Positions 56,226-64,000 of a DNA stretch of 64,000 bases are shown here, piece after piece. Position 1 is the first letter of the stretch; every line of letters begins with the position of its first letter. The DNA is from Negativicoccus massiliensis. Its GTDB lineage: Bacteria > Bacillota > Negativicutes > Veillonellales > Negativicoccaceae. The notes beneath the pieces were generated by a model. It worked only from the letters and a program-made list of their open reading frames with translations, was not told where the DNA came from and ran no database searches. The translations under genes were made by a program, and so were the position numbers. Where the stretch lies: positions 310,001 to 374,000 of the forward strand of contig LT700188.1 in assembly GCA_900155405.1 (NCBI GenBank). The letters are read 5' to 3'.

Positions 56226-57323
56226 CTATCTGGAAATCATTGCCATATATTTTTGATTTCCACATTGTTGTATAAGTCCTTTTAATTCTAATTGTAACAA
56301 TACATAGTTGGCTTCAGTCGGGTGTAAGGCGGAGCGAAGGATAATCGTATCCATGTCGACTGTTTTCTCCAACTGGCAACAACGGTACACTAATTCCTCG
56401 GTCGGTGTCAAATCCGGACCGGCCACCGAGCCCACTTCACGTTCCGTATCCAACCAATTATATTCGCGTAAAATATCGTTTGGTTCCGCGGCCAACGCCG
56501 CTCCTTGTCGCAATAAGTGATGCGTGCCCACCGACATCGGTGAAAAAATGCTGCCGGGAACCGCGAACACATCACGCCCCGCCTCCAAAGCAAAATCTGC
56601 CGTAATCAACGTGCCGCTGCGTTTCGCCGCTTCAATAACCAACACCCCATCGCTCAATCCGCTGATGATGCGATTGCGTGCCGGAAATTGTCGTCCCAAC
56701 GGTTTAGTTCCCAACGCATATTCCGACATCACTACACCGTGTTGTGCGATTTCCTCAAATAATGACTTGTTTTCCGGCGGATAGGGAATATCCAAACCAC
56801 AAGCCAGTACACAAATCGTATACCCGTCAGGAAGTGTAGCCCGATGACTTGTGGAATCTATACCGCGTGCACCGCCACTAATGATAGCAACGCCCGCTTT
56901 ACTCAACTCTCCGGCAAATAAACGCGCGGCATTAATCCCATACGGTGTCGGCTTGCGTGAACCGACGATGGCAATCGCTTTTTCCGGTTCTCGCCACGTA
57001 CCTCGATATGCAAGTATGGCCGGCGCATGAGGATCATTCTGTAAACGTTTTGGAAAATCGGCATCTTGAAAGGTCAGTAAGCTGACGCCCCATTTTTGAT
57101 TGGCCTCCCAAATCTTTTCGGGTTCAATCACTTTTCGTTGTGCCAAAAATCCCGCGAGCGATTTTGGTCCTAACGTATGGGATGCCACTAATGCCTTTTC
57201 GGAAGCCTGCCAAATCGCCTCAAAACTGCCAAAAAAGCGAACTAGTTGGCGCAACTTGACTGCACCCACATACGCTGTCTTTTGCAGCGCCGCCGCGTAT
57301 ATTTCTTCCCTTTTCATATCCAT
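56226..57323 (-). CDS. dprA: DNA-processing protein DprA
   Basis: Loads RecA on incoming single-stranded DNA in transformation. About 365 residues: an N-terminal helical part, the Rossmann-like domain with IVGSRKPTPYG, GGARGID, YPPENKSLFE and GLSDGVLVIEA, and a C-terminal winged helix. ATG 57323 is preferred over the TTG at 57341, though the ribosome site (GGTGA) is weak. Lies beside comM, a second transformation gene. Confidence 0.94.
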   Translation of the reverse strand: MDMKREEIYAAALQKTAYVGAVKLRQLVRFFGSFEAIWQASEKALVASHTLGPKSLAGFLAQRKVIEPEKIWEANQKWGVSLLTFQDADFPKRLQNDPHAPAILAYRGTWREPEKAIAIVGSRKPTPYGINAARLFAGELSKAGVAIISGGARGIDSTSHRATLPDGYTICVLACGLDIPYPPENKSLFEEIAQHGVVMSEYALGTKPLGRQFPARNRIISGLSDGVLVIEAAKRSGTLITADFALEAGRDVFAVPGSIFSPMSVGTHHLLRQGAALAAEPNDILREYNWLDTEREVGSVAGPDLTPTEELVYRCCQLEKTVDMDTIILRSALHPTEANYVLLQLELKGLIQQCGNQKYMAMISR

Positions 57324-57383
57324 TTTATTCACCGACTTCAATAAAACACTTTATTCATTGGTGCAGAAAAATATAATGCGTCT

Positions 57384-58904
57384 CTACTCCTTGTCTTGTG
57401 CACGGTAACTTACTGCTTCCGCAATTTGCTCCGCGTCGATGATGTCTTTGCCCTGCAGATCGGAAATGGTACGCGCCACTTTTATGATTCGGTCGTAAGC
57501 GCGTGCACTTAAGTGCAAACGATTAAATACATCTGCCAGAATTTGTTGCGCTCGTGGCGTCATTTCGCACGTTTCTTTGATCTGGCGATGCTGCATTTGG
57601 GAATTCGTGCGCATCCCGTAAATGGCCAAACGCTTTGCCTGCCGCTCACGGGCCAACTTAACGCGAGCGCGAATGACCTCTGACGACTCTTCCGCACGGG
57701 TCGCAGTAAGTTCCGTATACTTCGGCCGCTGCACACTCACATGCAAATCGATACGATCCAGCAACGGGCCCGAAATTTTTCGCAAATAGCGGCGAATATC
57801 GCCGCTCGAGCAGGTACATTCTTTGTCCGGATCACCGTTAAACCCGCAGGGACACGGATTCATCGCACTGATTAAAATAAAATCGGCAGGATATGTCAGG
57901 CTGGCATTCACACGTGATATATGGACAACTCGATCTTCCAATGGCTGGCGCAGCACTTCCAAAACGGAGCGCGGAAATTCGGGTAATTCATCAAGAAATA
58001 ATACACCTTTATGACTGAGTGTAACTTCGCCCGGTTTGGGAATACTGCCGCCGCCGATTAAGGCCGCCGTCGATACGGTATGATGCGGACTGCGAAACGG
58101 TCGGGCGTGCAATGCAGCTGTCCGCGACACGTCAAACAAGCCTGCCACGCTGTAAATTTTAGTCACTTCCAGTGCTTCGTCATGCGAAAGCGGCGGCAAA
58201 ATGGAATTGATTCGACGAGCCAGCATCGTTTTGCCTGAACCCGGCGGTCCGATCATTAAGACATTATGCCCACCGGCCGCGGCGATTTCCAACGCGCGTT
58301 TAGCCATAATTTGACCCTGTACTTCCGCGAAATCTTCATTCACCTCCGGCATCTCTTCCTGTTCAGATTCGGGCACTGCCGCTTTCCAAACGATTTCACC
58401 TTGCAAATAGCGAACCAAGTCACGCAATGAGGTGACTGCATAAACTTCAATACCGTTACATAAAAGAGCTTCTTGCACATTTTGCGGTGCGACAAAAAAA
58501 CGTTTCTTACCCGCTTCTTTGGCAGCAATGACCATCGGCAAGACACCGTTAACGGGACGCACCTTGCCATCCAGCGCCAGTTCACCGATACTGACCGCAT
58601 CTGCCAAACTCTCTCGTGGCAACGTTCCGCCGGCCGCGAGTATGCCTATCGCAATCGCCAAGTCCAGTCCTGCGCCTTCTTTTTTCAAATCGGCTGGGGC
58701 TAAATTCACTGTAATCTTACGCAACGGAAACTCCAACCCGGAGTTTTTCAGTGCAGGGCGCACTCTTTCTTTGGACTCTCTGACGGCCTGCGTCGGCAAG
58801 CCGACAATATCATACGCAGGCAAGCCGTTAGCTAAATCCACTTCGACTAAAATCAAATGTCCGCTTAATCCGAACGTCGTGGCTCCAAATACTCGTGCAA
58901 ACAT
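57384..58904 (-). CDS. comM: YifB/ComM family Mg-chelatase-like ATPase
   Basis: 506 residues: an N-terminal Lon-type S16-like domain, the AAA+ domain with Walker A GPPGSGKTML and LFLDELPEF, and a C-terminal Mg-chelatase domain with a CPCGFNGDP-type cysteine patch. ComM is a branch-migration helicase in transformation. ATG 58904 has AGGAGGAG upstream. Confidence 0.95.
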   Translation of the reverse strand: MFARVFGATTFGLSGHLILVEVDLANGLPAYDIVGLPTQAVRESKERVRPALKNSGLEFPLRKITVNLAPADLKKEGAGLDLAIAIGILAAGGTLPRESLADAVSIGELALDGKVRPVNGVLPMVIAAKEAGKKRFFVAPQNVQEALLCNGIEVYAVTSLRDLVRYLQGEIVWKAAVPESEQEEMPEVNEDFAEVQGQIMAKRALEIAAAGGHNVLMIGPPGSGKTMLARRINSILPPLSHDEALEVTKIYSVAGLFDVSRTAALHARPFRSPHHTVSTAALIGGGSIPKPGEVTLSHKGVLFLDELPEFPRSVLEVLRQPLEDRVVHISRVNASLTYPADFILISAMNPCPCGFNGDPDKECTCSSGDIRRYLRKISGPLLDRIDLHVSVQRPKYTELTATRAEESSEVIRARVKLARERQAKRLAIYGMRTNSQMQHRQIKETCEMTPRAQQILADVFNRLHLSARAYDRIIKVARTISDLQGKDIIDAEQIAEAVSYRAQDKE

Positions 58905-58914
58905 ATTTCTCCTC

Positions 58915-59268
58915 CTAAAACGCATTTTTCAGCTGATTTAGTTGATAGGTTCCGTTGGCGTGTATTTGAATTTCCACAACGTCAAAGCGGCACGGTATCT
59001 CTTTTGGCAGTTGAACTAAATAGGCCATCGCAGTTTTGCGCAACATATTTTGTTTGAAAGGCGTGACTGCTTCGCGCGGCAAACCGAAACGTACGGTAGA
59101 GCGTGTTTTCACTTCGACAAACACAAGTGTGTTACCGTCGCTTGCGATGATATCGATTTCACCTTTGCCGCTGCGAAAATTACGTGCCCAAATACGATAT
59201 CCCTGCGTTTCCAAATACGAGGCGGCAAGCGCTTCCCCTTCTGTCCCTAAATCATTGTGTCGACTCAC
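58915..59268 (-). CDS. yraN: YraN/UPF0102 endonuclease-like protein
   Basis: 117 residues of the restriction-endonuclease-like fold with GTEGEALAASYL and GEIDIIASDGNTLVFVEVKTRS (the D..EVK catalytic pattern). The cellular role is not settled. Usually beside rnhB, as here. Confidence 0.93.
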   Translation of the reverse strand: MSRHNDLGTEGEALAASYLETQGYRIWARNFRSGKGEIDIIASDGNTLVFVEVKTRSTVRFGLPREAVTPFKQNMLRKTAMAYLVQLPKEIPCRFDVVEIQIHANGTYQLNQLKNAF

Positions 59269-59301
59269 GCAAACCTCTTCCTTCGATGTATTGCGTATCC
59301 A

Positions 59302-60081
59302 TTAAAATGCATTGATCATGCTTTTAATCGGTTCAAAACTTTTGCGATGAGCCGGTGACGGCCCGTATTTTTTTAACATACTTAAATGATGTTCCGTAAG
59401 ATAGCCTTTATGAGTAGCAAAGCCGTATTGCGGATATTGTATATCCAATTCTTCCATTAAATGGTCACGACTGACTTTCGCTAAAATAGAGGCCGCCGCA
59501 ATGGAAGCACTTTGCGAATCGCCCCGAATAATCGCCTGCACCGGTATCGGTAAGGTAACCGGCATGGCATCCGCCAGCAACACTTGTGCCGCCGGTTGTA
59601 ATGACATAGTGGCCGCCTGCATACCGTCAAGTACCGCCTGATAAATGTTGACGGAATCAATGACTTCGACAGGAATATGCAAAATCTTATAGGCAATAGC
59701 AGTTTCAGTAATTTCTTTGAACAATTTTTCCCGCGTCACTACCGAAAGCTTTTTAGAATCGTTGAGTCCGTCCAGCATGGCATGCGGCGGCAAAATAACT
59801 GCAGCCACCGTCACCGGACCGGCTACCGGTCCGCGTCCCGCTTCATCGGTGCCGGCTATATGCAACTTGCCCTGTGCATACCAATGCTCCTCATATCGAT
59901 AGAGAGCTCGTAAACGCTCGTGTTCCTGCCGCACCTTGTCCTGGCGACGCGCGTATTGCTGCAAAGCCTGCCGGACGCCCAGGCGACCATCCAAACTCCA
60001 GCGTAATAACTCTTCAGGAGTGGGTACTTCTGCCAAACGTGAACGGATCATGGCAATCGTTTCTTTTTTCTCCTCAGCCAT
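59302..60081 (-). CDS. rnhB: Ribonuclease HII
   Basis: Removes ribonucleotides from DNA. 259 residues with the catalytic GTDEAGRGPVAGPV (Asp-Glu pair), KVSRDHLM and HKGYLT. The N-terminal extension of about 70 residues matches the Bacillus form. Overlaps rbgA by 8 bases. Confidence 0.96.
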   Translation of the reverse strand: MAEEKKETIAMIRSRLAEVPTPEELLRWSLDGRLGVRQALQQYARRQDKVRQEHERLRALYRYEEHWYAQGKLHIAGTDEAGRGPVAGPVTVAAVILPPHAMLDGLNDSKKLSVVTREKLFKEITETAIAYKILHIPVEVIDSVNIYQAVLDGMQAATMSLQPAAQVLLADAMPVTLPIPVQAIIRGDSQSASIAAASILAKVSRDHLMEELDIQYPQYGFATHKGYLTEHHLSMLKKYGPSPAHRKSFEPIKSMINAF

Positions 60082-60940
60082 TTTGACTTGCCTCGGCAGG
60101 CGGGGTCTCTAAACTGATTTTACCCAGCCGTAATTGGCGAAAATCCCCTAAAACGAATTGGCGTGCCTTATGGTAGTCATATTCACCTTTGGGTAGCAAT
60201 GCGCCTCGTTTTTTAGCGATTTCCGTTAACCATTCATCAGGTGTCCCCGATTCCGTTTGAATTCCATAACGTTCCGTAAGCGTTCCCGGATAATTTTCAT
60301 TGATATAAGCCAGCAGATTTCTGACTACATCTTCCGCATCAAACACTTCATCGGTGATGGCGCCGGTGGCGGCCAGTTTTTGACCCACCACAGGATCTTC
60401 AAACTTCGGCCATAACACACCCGGTGTATCCATCAATTCAACGCCATCCGCCAACTTTACCCACTGTTGGCCGCGCGTTTTACCAGGGCGATTGGCCGTA
60501 TGCGCGATATAACTTTTCGCCAGCGTATTAATAAGCGTCGATTTACCGACGTTGGGAATCCCTAAAATCATCGTACGCACGGAACGCGCTCGAATACCTC
60601 GACGCTTCCAGCGCTCAAGTAATGGTGCCGCCGCTTGCCGAATTTCCTGAATCAGTCGCTTACGACTGGACTTAGACGTGCTGTCTATGAGTAACGTCGT
60701 AATCCCCCGGTTGGCAAAATATTGTTGCCATTGTGCAGAAATTTTGGGATCTGCTAAATCGGCTTTGTTTAATAATAAAATCCGCGGTTTTGCCTGGATC
60801 AGTTCACGCAGCAACGGATTTTCACTCGAAGCGGGCACACGTGCATCTCTCAGTTCCACGACGACATCGATGGCTTTTAGCTGCTCTTTAATCAGACGTT
60901 GCGCTTTGGCCATGTGCCCGGGAAACCATTGGATAAGCAT
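60074..60940 (-). CDS. rbgA: Ribosome biogenesis GTPase RbgA (YlqF)
   Basis: Late 50S assembly factor. 288 residues with circularly permuted GTPase motifs: G4 LLNKADL first, then G1 GIPNVGKSTLIN, then G3 DTPGVLWP, followed by a C-terminal RNA-binding domain. AAGGAGG precedes the ATG. Directly downstream of rplS, separated by a terminator. Confidence 0.97.
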   Translation of the reverse strand: MLIQWFPGHMAKAQRLIKEQLKAIDVVVELRDARVPASSENPLLRELIQAKPRILLLNKADLADPKISAQWQQYFANRGITTLLIDSTSKSSRKRLIQEIRQAAAPLLERWKRRGIRARSVRTMILGIPNVGKSTLINTLAKSYIAHTANRPGKTRGQQWVKLADGVELMDTPGVLWPKFEDPVVGQKLAATGAITDEVFDAEDVVRNLLAYINENYPGTLTERYGIQTESGTPDEWLTEIAKKRGALLPKGEYDYHKARQFVLGDFRQLRLGKISLETPPAEASQNG

Positions 60941-61010
60941 GATGCACCTCCTTTATTCATATCCTATGATAAGTAAACAATCAACAATGCCTCTTCTATT
61001 TTATTATATA

Positions 61011-61039
61011 AAAAAAGGACTGTATATACAGTCCTTTTT
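61011..61039 (-). terminator. Terminator after rplS
   Basis: Palindrome AAAAAGGACTGTA/TACAGTCCTTTTT, 9 bases after the rplS stop. Confidence 0.9.
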
Positions 61040-61047
61040 ACTTACTC

Positions 61048-61389
61048 TTAGCGACGTTCACGAATGCGAGCCGCTTTACCAGTCAAACGACGCAGGTAGT
61101 ACAGTTTTGCACGACGTACGATGCCGCGGTTTTTGACTTCGATTTTGGCCACACGCGGGGAATGTACAAGGAATGTACGTTCTACACCGACACCGGACGC
61201 GATACGACGTACTGTGAAAGTTTCACGGACACCGCCATTTTTGCGCGTCAAGACAACGCCTTCAAAAATCTGAATACGTTCACGATTACCTTCGACGACT
61301 TTGGCGTGGACGCGAACCGTATCACCGGCACGGAAATCCGGAATGTCCGAACGCAACTGTTCTTGTTCCAATTGTTGAATGATGTTCAT
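61048..61389 (-). CDS. rplS: 50S ribosomal protein L19
   Basis: 113 residues with the family blocks [32 protein letters not shown] and KVEVKNRG-type strands and a basic tail. It has its own promoter and a structured leader. Confidence 0.98.
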   Translation of the reverse strand: MNIIQQLEQEQLRSDIPDFRAGDTVRVHAKVVEGNRERIQIFEGVVLTRKNGGVRETFTVRRIASGVGVERTFLVHSPRVAKIEVKNRGIVRRAKLYYLRRLTGKAARIRERR

Positions 61390-61394
61390 ATCGT

Positions 61395-61441
61395 TCTCCT
61401 CCTACCGGACATTCTTGCCCACCACCTGGTGAACAGAGGAC
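61395..61441 (-). promoter_or_regulatory. Ribosomal protein L19 leader
   Basis: On the minus strand the leader folds into two adjacent hairpins, CACC-AGGT-GGTG and GGCA-AGAA-TGTC. These are enclosed by TCCTCT (61435-61440) pairing with AGGAGG of the rplS ribosome site (61395-61403). This predicts translational self-control by L19. The Firmicutes L19 leader family is known; the match here was made by eye. Confidence 0.65.
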
Positions 61442-61460
61442 TATCCAAAATAACAGTGGT

Positions 61461-61489
61461 ATTGTATCATATCAACCTTAATAAAGCAA
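61461..61489 (-). promoter_or_regulatory. Promoter of rplS
   Basis: Minus-strand TTGCTT (61484-61489), 17-base spacer, TACAAT (61461-61466), just after the glyS stop. Confidence 0.7.
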
Positions 61490-61490
61490 G

Positions 61491-63536
61491 CTATTCTACT
61501 AATTTTTTAATATCGAACCATGTCGTAAGCAAATCGGCAATATTTTGCAAAATCAGTAAACGATTTTGGCGAACTCTTTCACTATCCGCCATGACAATGA
61601 CATGATCAAAAAACTCATTAATCGGTGCAACTAACGATTGTAACTCCAGATACACGACAGCATAATCCTGTTTCGCATAAGCGGCTTCAATTTTGGGGGC
61701 TACCGCTTTATACGCAGCATACAATTTTCGCTCTTCATTATTTTCAAAAAGTTCCGATTGAACTTCTCCCTGCTGCGGTTCTTTTGCCAAATTCACGACA
61801 CGGCGAAACGCTTGGCGAAGTTCCATATCTTTGACAAATCCGGTGTCTGCCAACGCGTGCGTTTTGCCATAGACACTGTAAATATCAGTATCATCCCCTG
61901 CAAGAACGGCATCGATTTGATCGTACGACAAGCCCTCATCGCTCAAAATTGTTTGCAGTCGTTGCATGATAAAAGCAACAACTTGTTCCTGCACATCTGC
62001 CGGCACGTCACCGAGTGTTTTGGCAACGGCAGCAACCATTTTACGTAAACACCAGTGAGTTTTACTTTGGACGGCGATTTGCACAATCCCAATCGCCTGA
62101 CGGCGCAACGCAAACGGATCCTGCGAGCCGGTCGGTGCATGTCCCTGGCTGAATGTCGCGACGATATTATCCAATTTATCGGCAAGGCTCAACACTTCAC
62201 CCAGCTTGGTAGAAGGCAAGATGTCGCCTGCAAATCGCGGTAAGTATTGTTCAAAGATTGCTTGCGCCGCTTCTTTCGGTTCACCGTCCAGCAGAGCGTA
62301 TTCTTTACCGATTTCCCCTTGCAATTCCGTGAACTCCGTGACAAGTGCTGTCGCCAAATCGGTTTTGGCGAGATGTGTCGCACGTTGTAACAATTCTTTT
62401 TCTTCCTGTGTCAGCTCATACGCTTCAGCAAACGCTTGCGTAATTTTTTGCAAGCGCTCTGTCTTATCTTGCATGGTCCCGAGATTTTCCTGATAAACGA
62501 TACGTTGCAATGCATCATATCGCGCAGCCAAACTCTTTTTACGGTCCTCATTAAAGAAGAATTCTGCATCCGCCAAACGAGCGCGCAAGACTCTTTCATT
62601 ACCCGCCTGTACAGTATCCAAATGTTCATCGGAGCCGTTACGTACCGTCAAAAACAGTGGTAAGAGTCGGCCTTCTCGATCACGCAACGGGAAATAGCGT
62701 TGATGATCTTTCATCGGCGTAACCACTGCCGCTTCCGGCAACTCTAAATAGCGCTCTTCAAAATGACCGCAAAGCGGTGTCGGATATTCGACGAGAAACA
62801 CGATTTCCGTTAACAGATCTTCGTCTTCCACCACAGTCGCACGCTGTTCTTCAGCAAGCTTTTGCAAACCTTGAGTAATCATCTGACGACGTTCGGCAGG
62901 ATCGACGATAACATACTGCTCGCGCAATATCTGATCATAATCACTTGCTTGGGGAACTACGACATTTTCCTCCCCCAGAAAGCGATGCCCGCGAGTGGTA
63001 TTTCCAGAGGCCACGCCCGCGAGTGTAAATGGGATCACTTCCGCATTAAAAAGCGCCACGAGCCAGCGAATCGGACGTACAAAACGGAAGCTTTCGTTCC
63101 CCCACTTCATGCTCTTGGGAAATTGTAGCGATTGGATCAATTCCGGTAACAGGTTCGCCAAAATGATCTGCGCCGTTTGACCTTCTTTTTTGATATGCGC
63201 ATACACGTAATTATCTCTTTCGATCAGTTCAGAAGGATCGACGCCTTGACCGCGAGCAAATCCCTGCGCAGCTTTGGTCGGGTTGTGATTTTCATCAAAC
63301 GCGATGGCTACCGACGGCCCACGATTTTCTTCGACCATGTCCGGCTGACGATCTGCTAAATCCTCCACAATGAGTGCCAGACGTCGCGGCGTTCCGACCG
63401 TTTTTAACGAGGCAAACGATAAGCGAGCATCGGCAAGCATTGTTTCCGCCCGCGTACGCAATTCATCAAGAATACGCGGCATAAATTTCGCCGGAATTTC
63501 TTCCGTACCGATTTCGAACAATAAAGTATTATTCAT
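61491..63536 (-). CDS. glyS: Glycyl-tRNA synthetase beta subunit
   Basis: 681 residues of the tetrameric bacterial GlyRS beta chain, with [14 protein letters not shown] at the N-terminus, the HD-like middle part and a C-terminal DALR-type anticodon domain. It overlaps glyQ by 8 bases. Confidence 0.98.
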   Translation of the reverse strand: MNNTLLFEIGTEEIPAKFMPRILDELRTRAETMLADARLSFASLKTVGTPRRLALIVEDLADRQPDMVEENRGPSVAIAFDENHNPTKAAQGFARGQGVDPSELIERDNYVYAHIKKEGQTAQIILANLLPELIQSLQFPKSMKWGNESFRFVRPIRWLVALFNAEVIPFTLAGVASGNTTRGHRFLGEENVVVPQASDYDQILREQYVIVDPAERRQMITQGLQKLAEEQRATVVEDEDLLTEIVFLVEYPTPLCGHFEERYLELPEAAVVTPMKDHQRYFPLRDREGRLLPLFLTVRNGSDEHLDTVQAGNERVLRARLADAEFFFNEDRKKSLAARYDALQRIVYQENLGTMQDKTERLQKITQAFAEAYELTQEEKELLQRATHLAKTDLATALVTEFTELQGEIGKEYALLDGEPKEAAQAIFEQYLPRFAGDILPSTKLGEVLSLADKLDNIVATFSQGHAPTGSQDPFALRRQAIGIVQIAVQSKTHWCLRKMVAAVAKTLGDVPADVQEQVVAFIMQRLQTILSDEGLSYDQIDAVLAGDDTDIYSVYGKTHALADTGFVKDMELRQAFRRVVNLAKEPQQGEVQSELFENNEERKLYAAYKAVAPKIEAAYAKQDYAVVYLELQSLVAPINEFFDHVIVMADSERVRQNRLLILQNIADLLTTWFDIKKLVE

Positions 63537-63999
63537 GCCGAGACGCTCCTTTCAACAACGGATATCCTAGTTCTTCACGCTGTACCAGGTAGGCATGCGC
63601 ACAGAGTCTGGCCAGTTTACGCACGCGTCCGATAAACGCAGTACGTTCACTGATACTGATAGCGCCACGCGCATCCAAAAGGTTGAAAACATGCGAACAT
63701 TTCAATACATAATCATACGCCGGCAAAACTTTACCGGCATCAATAATACGTACCGCTTCCGCTTCATATTTATTGAATAAATCAAACAAAAGGTTAATAT
63801 CTGCCAACTCAAAATTGTAGACAGACTGCTCATATTCATTTTGATGGAAAATATCGCCGTAAGTAACATCGCCGGACCAGACGATATCATACACATTTTC
63901 CTTGCCTTGGATATACATGGCAAGACGTTCCAAGCCGTAAGTAATTTCGACGGCAACCGGATTCATATCAACGCTGCCCACTTGTTGGAAATAAGTGAA
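63529..63999 (-). CDS. glyQ: Glycyl-tRNA synthetase alpha subunit, C-terminal part
   Basis: Partial; the start lies beyond the right edge and the frame stays open to the last bases. About 156 residues are visible, with [20 protein letters not shown] and [11 protein letters not shown], the class II motif region, then the helical C-terminus. Catalytic subunit for glycine activation, paired with GlyS. Confidence 0.97.
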   Translation of the reverse strand, partial: FTYFQQVGSVDMNPVAVEITYGLERLAMYIQGKENVYDIVWSGDVTYGDIFHQNEYEQSVYNFELADINLLFDLFNKYEAEAVRIIDAGKVLPAYDYVLKCSHVFNLLDARGAISISERTAFIGRVRKLARLCAHAYLVQREELGYPLLKGASRHE

Positions 64000-64000
64000 C

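Noticed and set aside
1-64000. CRISPR arrays, insertion sequences, prophage or known defence systems
   Set aside because: No regularly spaced repeats, transposase, phage structural gene or restriction/toxin module was found; the lone recombinase has no mobile context.

Overview
The window reads as a chromosomal core segment of a low-to-mid GC member of the Firmicutes/Bacillota, most likely a Negativicutes (Veillonellaceae-like) species. The gene order is Firmicutes-type: efp-asp23-nusB-xseAB-ispA-tlyA-nadK-argR-recN, hrcA-grpE-dnaK-dnaJ, and rplS-rbgA-rnhB-yraN-comM-dprA-topA-trmFO. The LexA and CIRCE operators are of the Gram-positive type, glyQ/glyS are split, and the glutamine synthetase is an unusual long type that I associate from memory with Negativicutes. 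The genus cannot be fixed from the sequence alone. Coding density is very high, no stretch over 300 bases lacks a gene, and I see no rRNA, CRISPR array, insertion sequence or prophage.

Layout. (1) 1-3964, + strand: a nucleoside/methyl-cycle operon, mtnP (partial)-mtnA-ahcY homologue-mtaD, with overlapping genes. It processes methylthioadenosine and S-adenosylhomocysteine. The ahcY homologue carries a non-canonical base-recognition motif. (2) 3965-6168: a long palindrome, a stand-alone tyrosine recombinase, and a divergent SOS locus (a YneA-like LysM division inhibitor and lexA) with three LexA boxes. (3) 6170-8908, - strand: asd-dapA-dapB lysine/diaminopimelate genes. (4) 9054-19471, - strand: a long housekeeping run from pepP and efp through two Asp23-type proteins, nusB, a TsaD-like paralogue, exonuclease VII, ispA, a PAP2-like protein, tlyA, nadK and argR to recN. 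(5) 19544-25903, - strand: a seven-gene cobalamin nucleotide-loop assembly operon (cobU-cbiP-cbiB-cobS-pduX-cobD-cobC). It is followed by an orphan + strand gene of unknown function, then pduO and ndk.

(6) 27417-38446: tRNA-Pro, then a probable single - strand operon whose genes overlap or nearly abut. It runs from a heterodimeric ABC exporter through an RNA methyltransferase, larB, a LarC C-terminal-domain-only gene, rnhC, a YdjC-type deacetylase, a flippase-like membrane protein and an ACT protein to hom and thrB. (7) 38535-42898: the atypical glutamine synthetase downstream of a strong hairpin, then yqeY, rpsU, a HIT protein and mtaB. (8) 42999-51755: the CIRCE-controlled heat-shock operon, hemW, lepA and mnmA. 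(9) 51900-64000: lgt on the + strand, then a - strand run of trmFO, topA, dprA, comM, yraN, rnhB, rbgA and rplS (with an autoregulatory-type leader), and glyS-glyQ running off the window.

Most of the window is conserved housekeeping DNA. The most notable points are the S-inosylhomocysteine-hydrolase-like signature beside mtaD, the larB/LarC2 pair without a LarC1 half, the possible hairpin control of the atypical glutamine synthetase, the palindrome beside the tyrosine recombinase, and the unknown gene at 25978-26346. I found no clearly new defence or mobile system.
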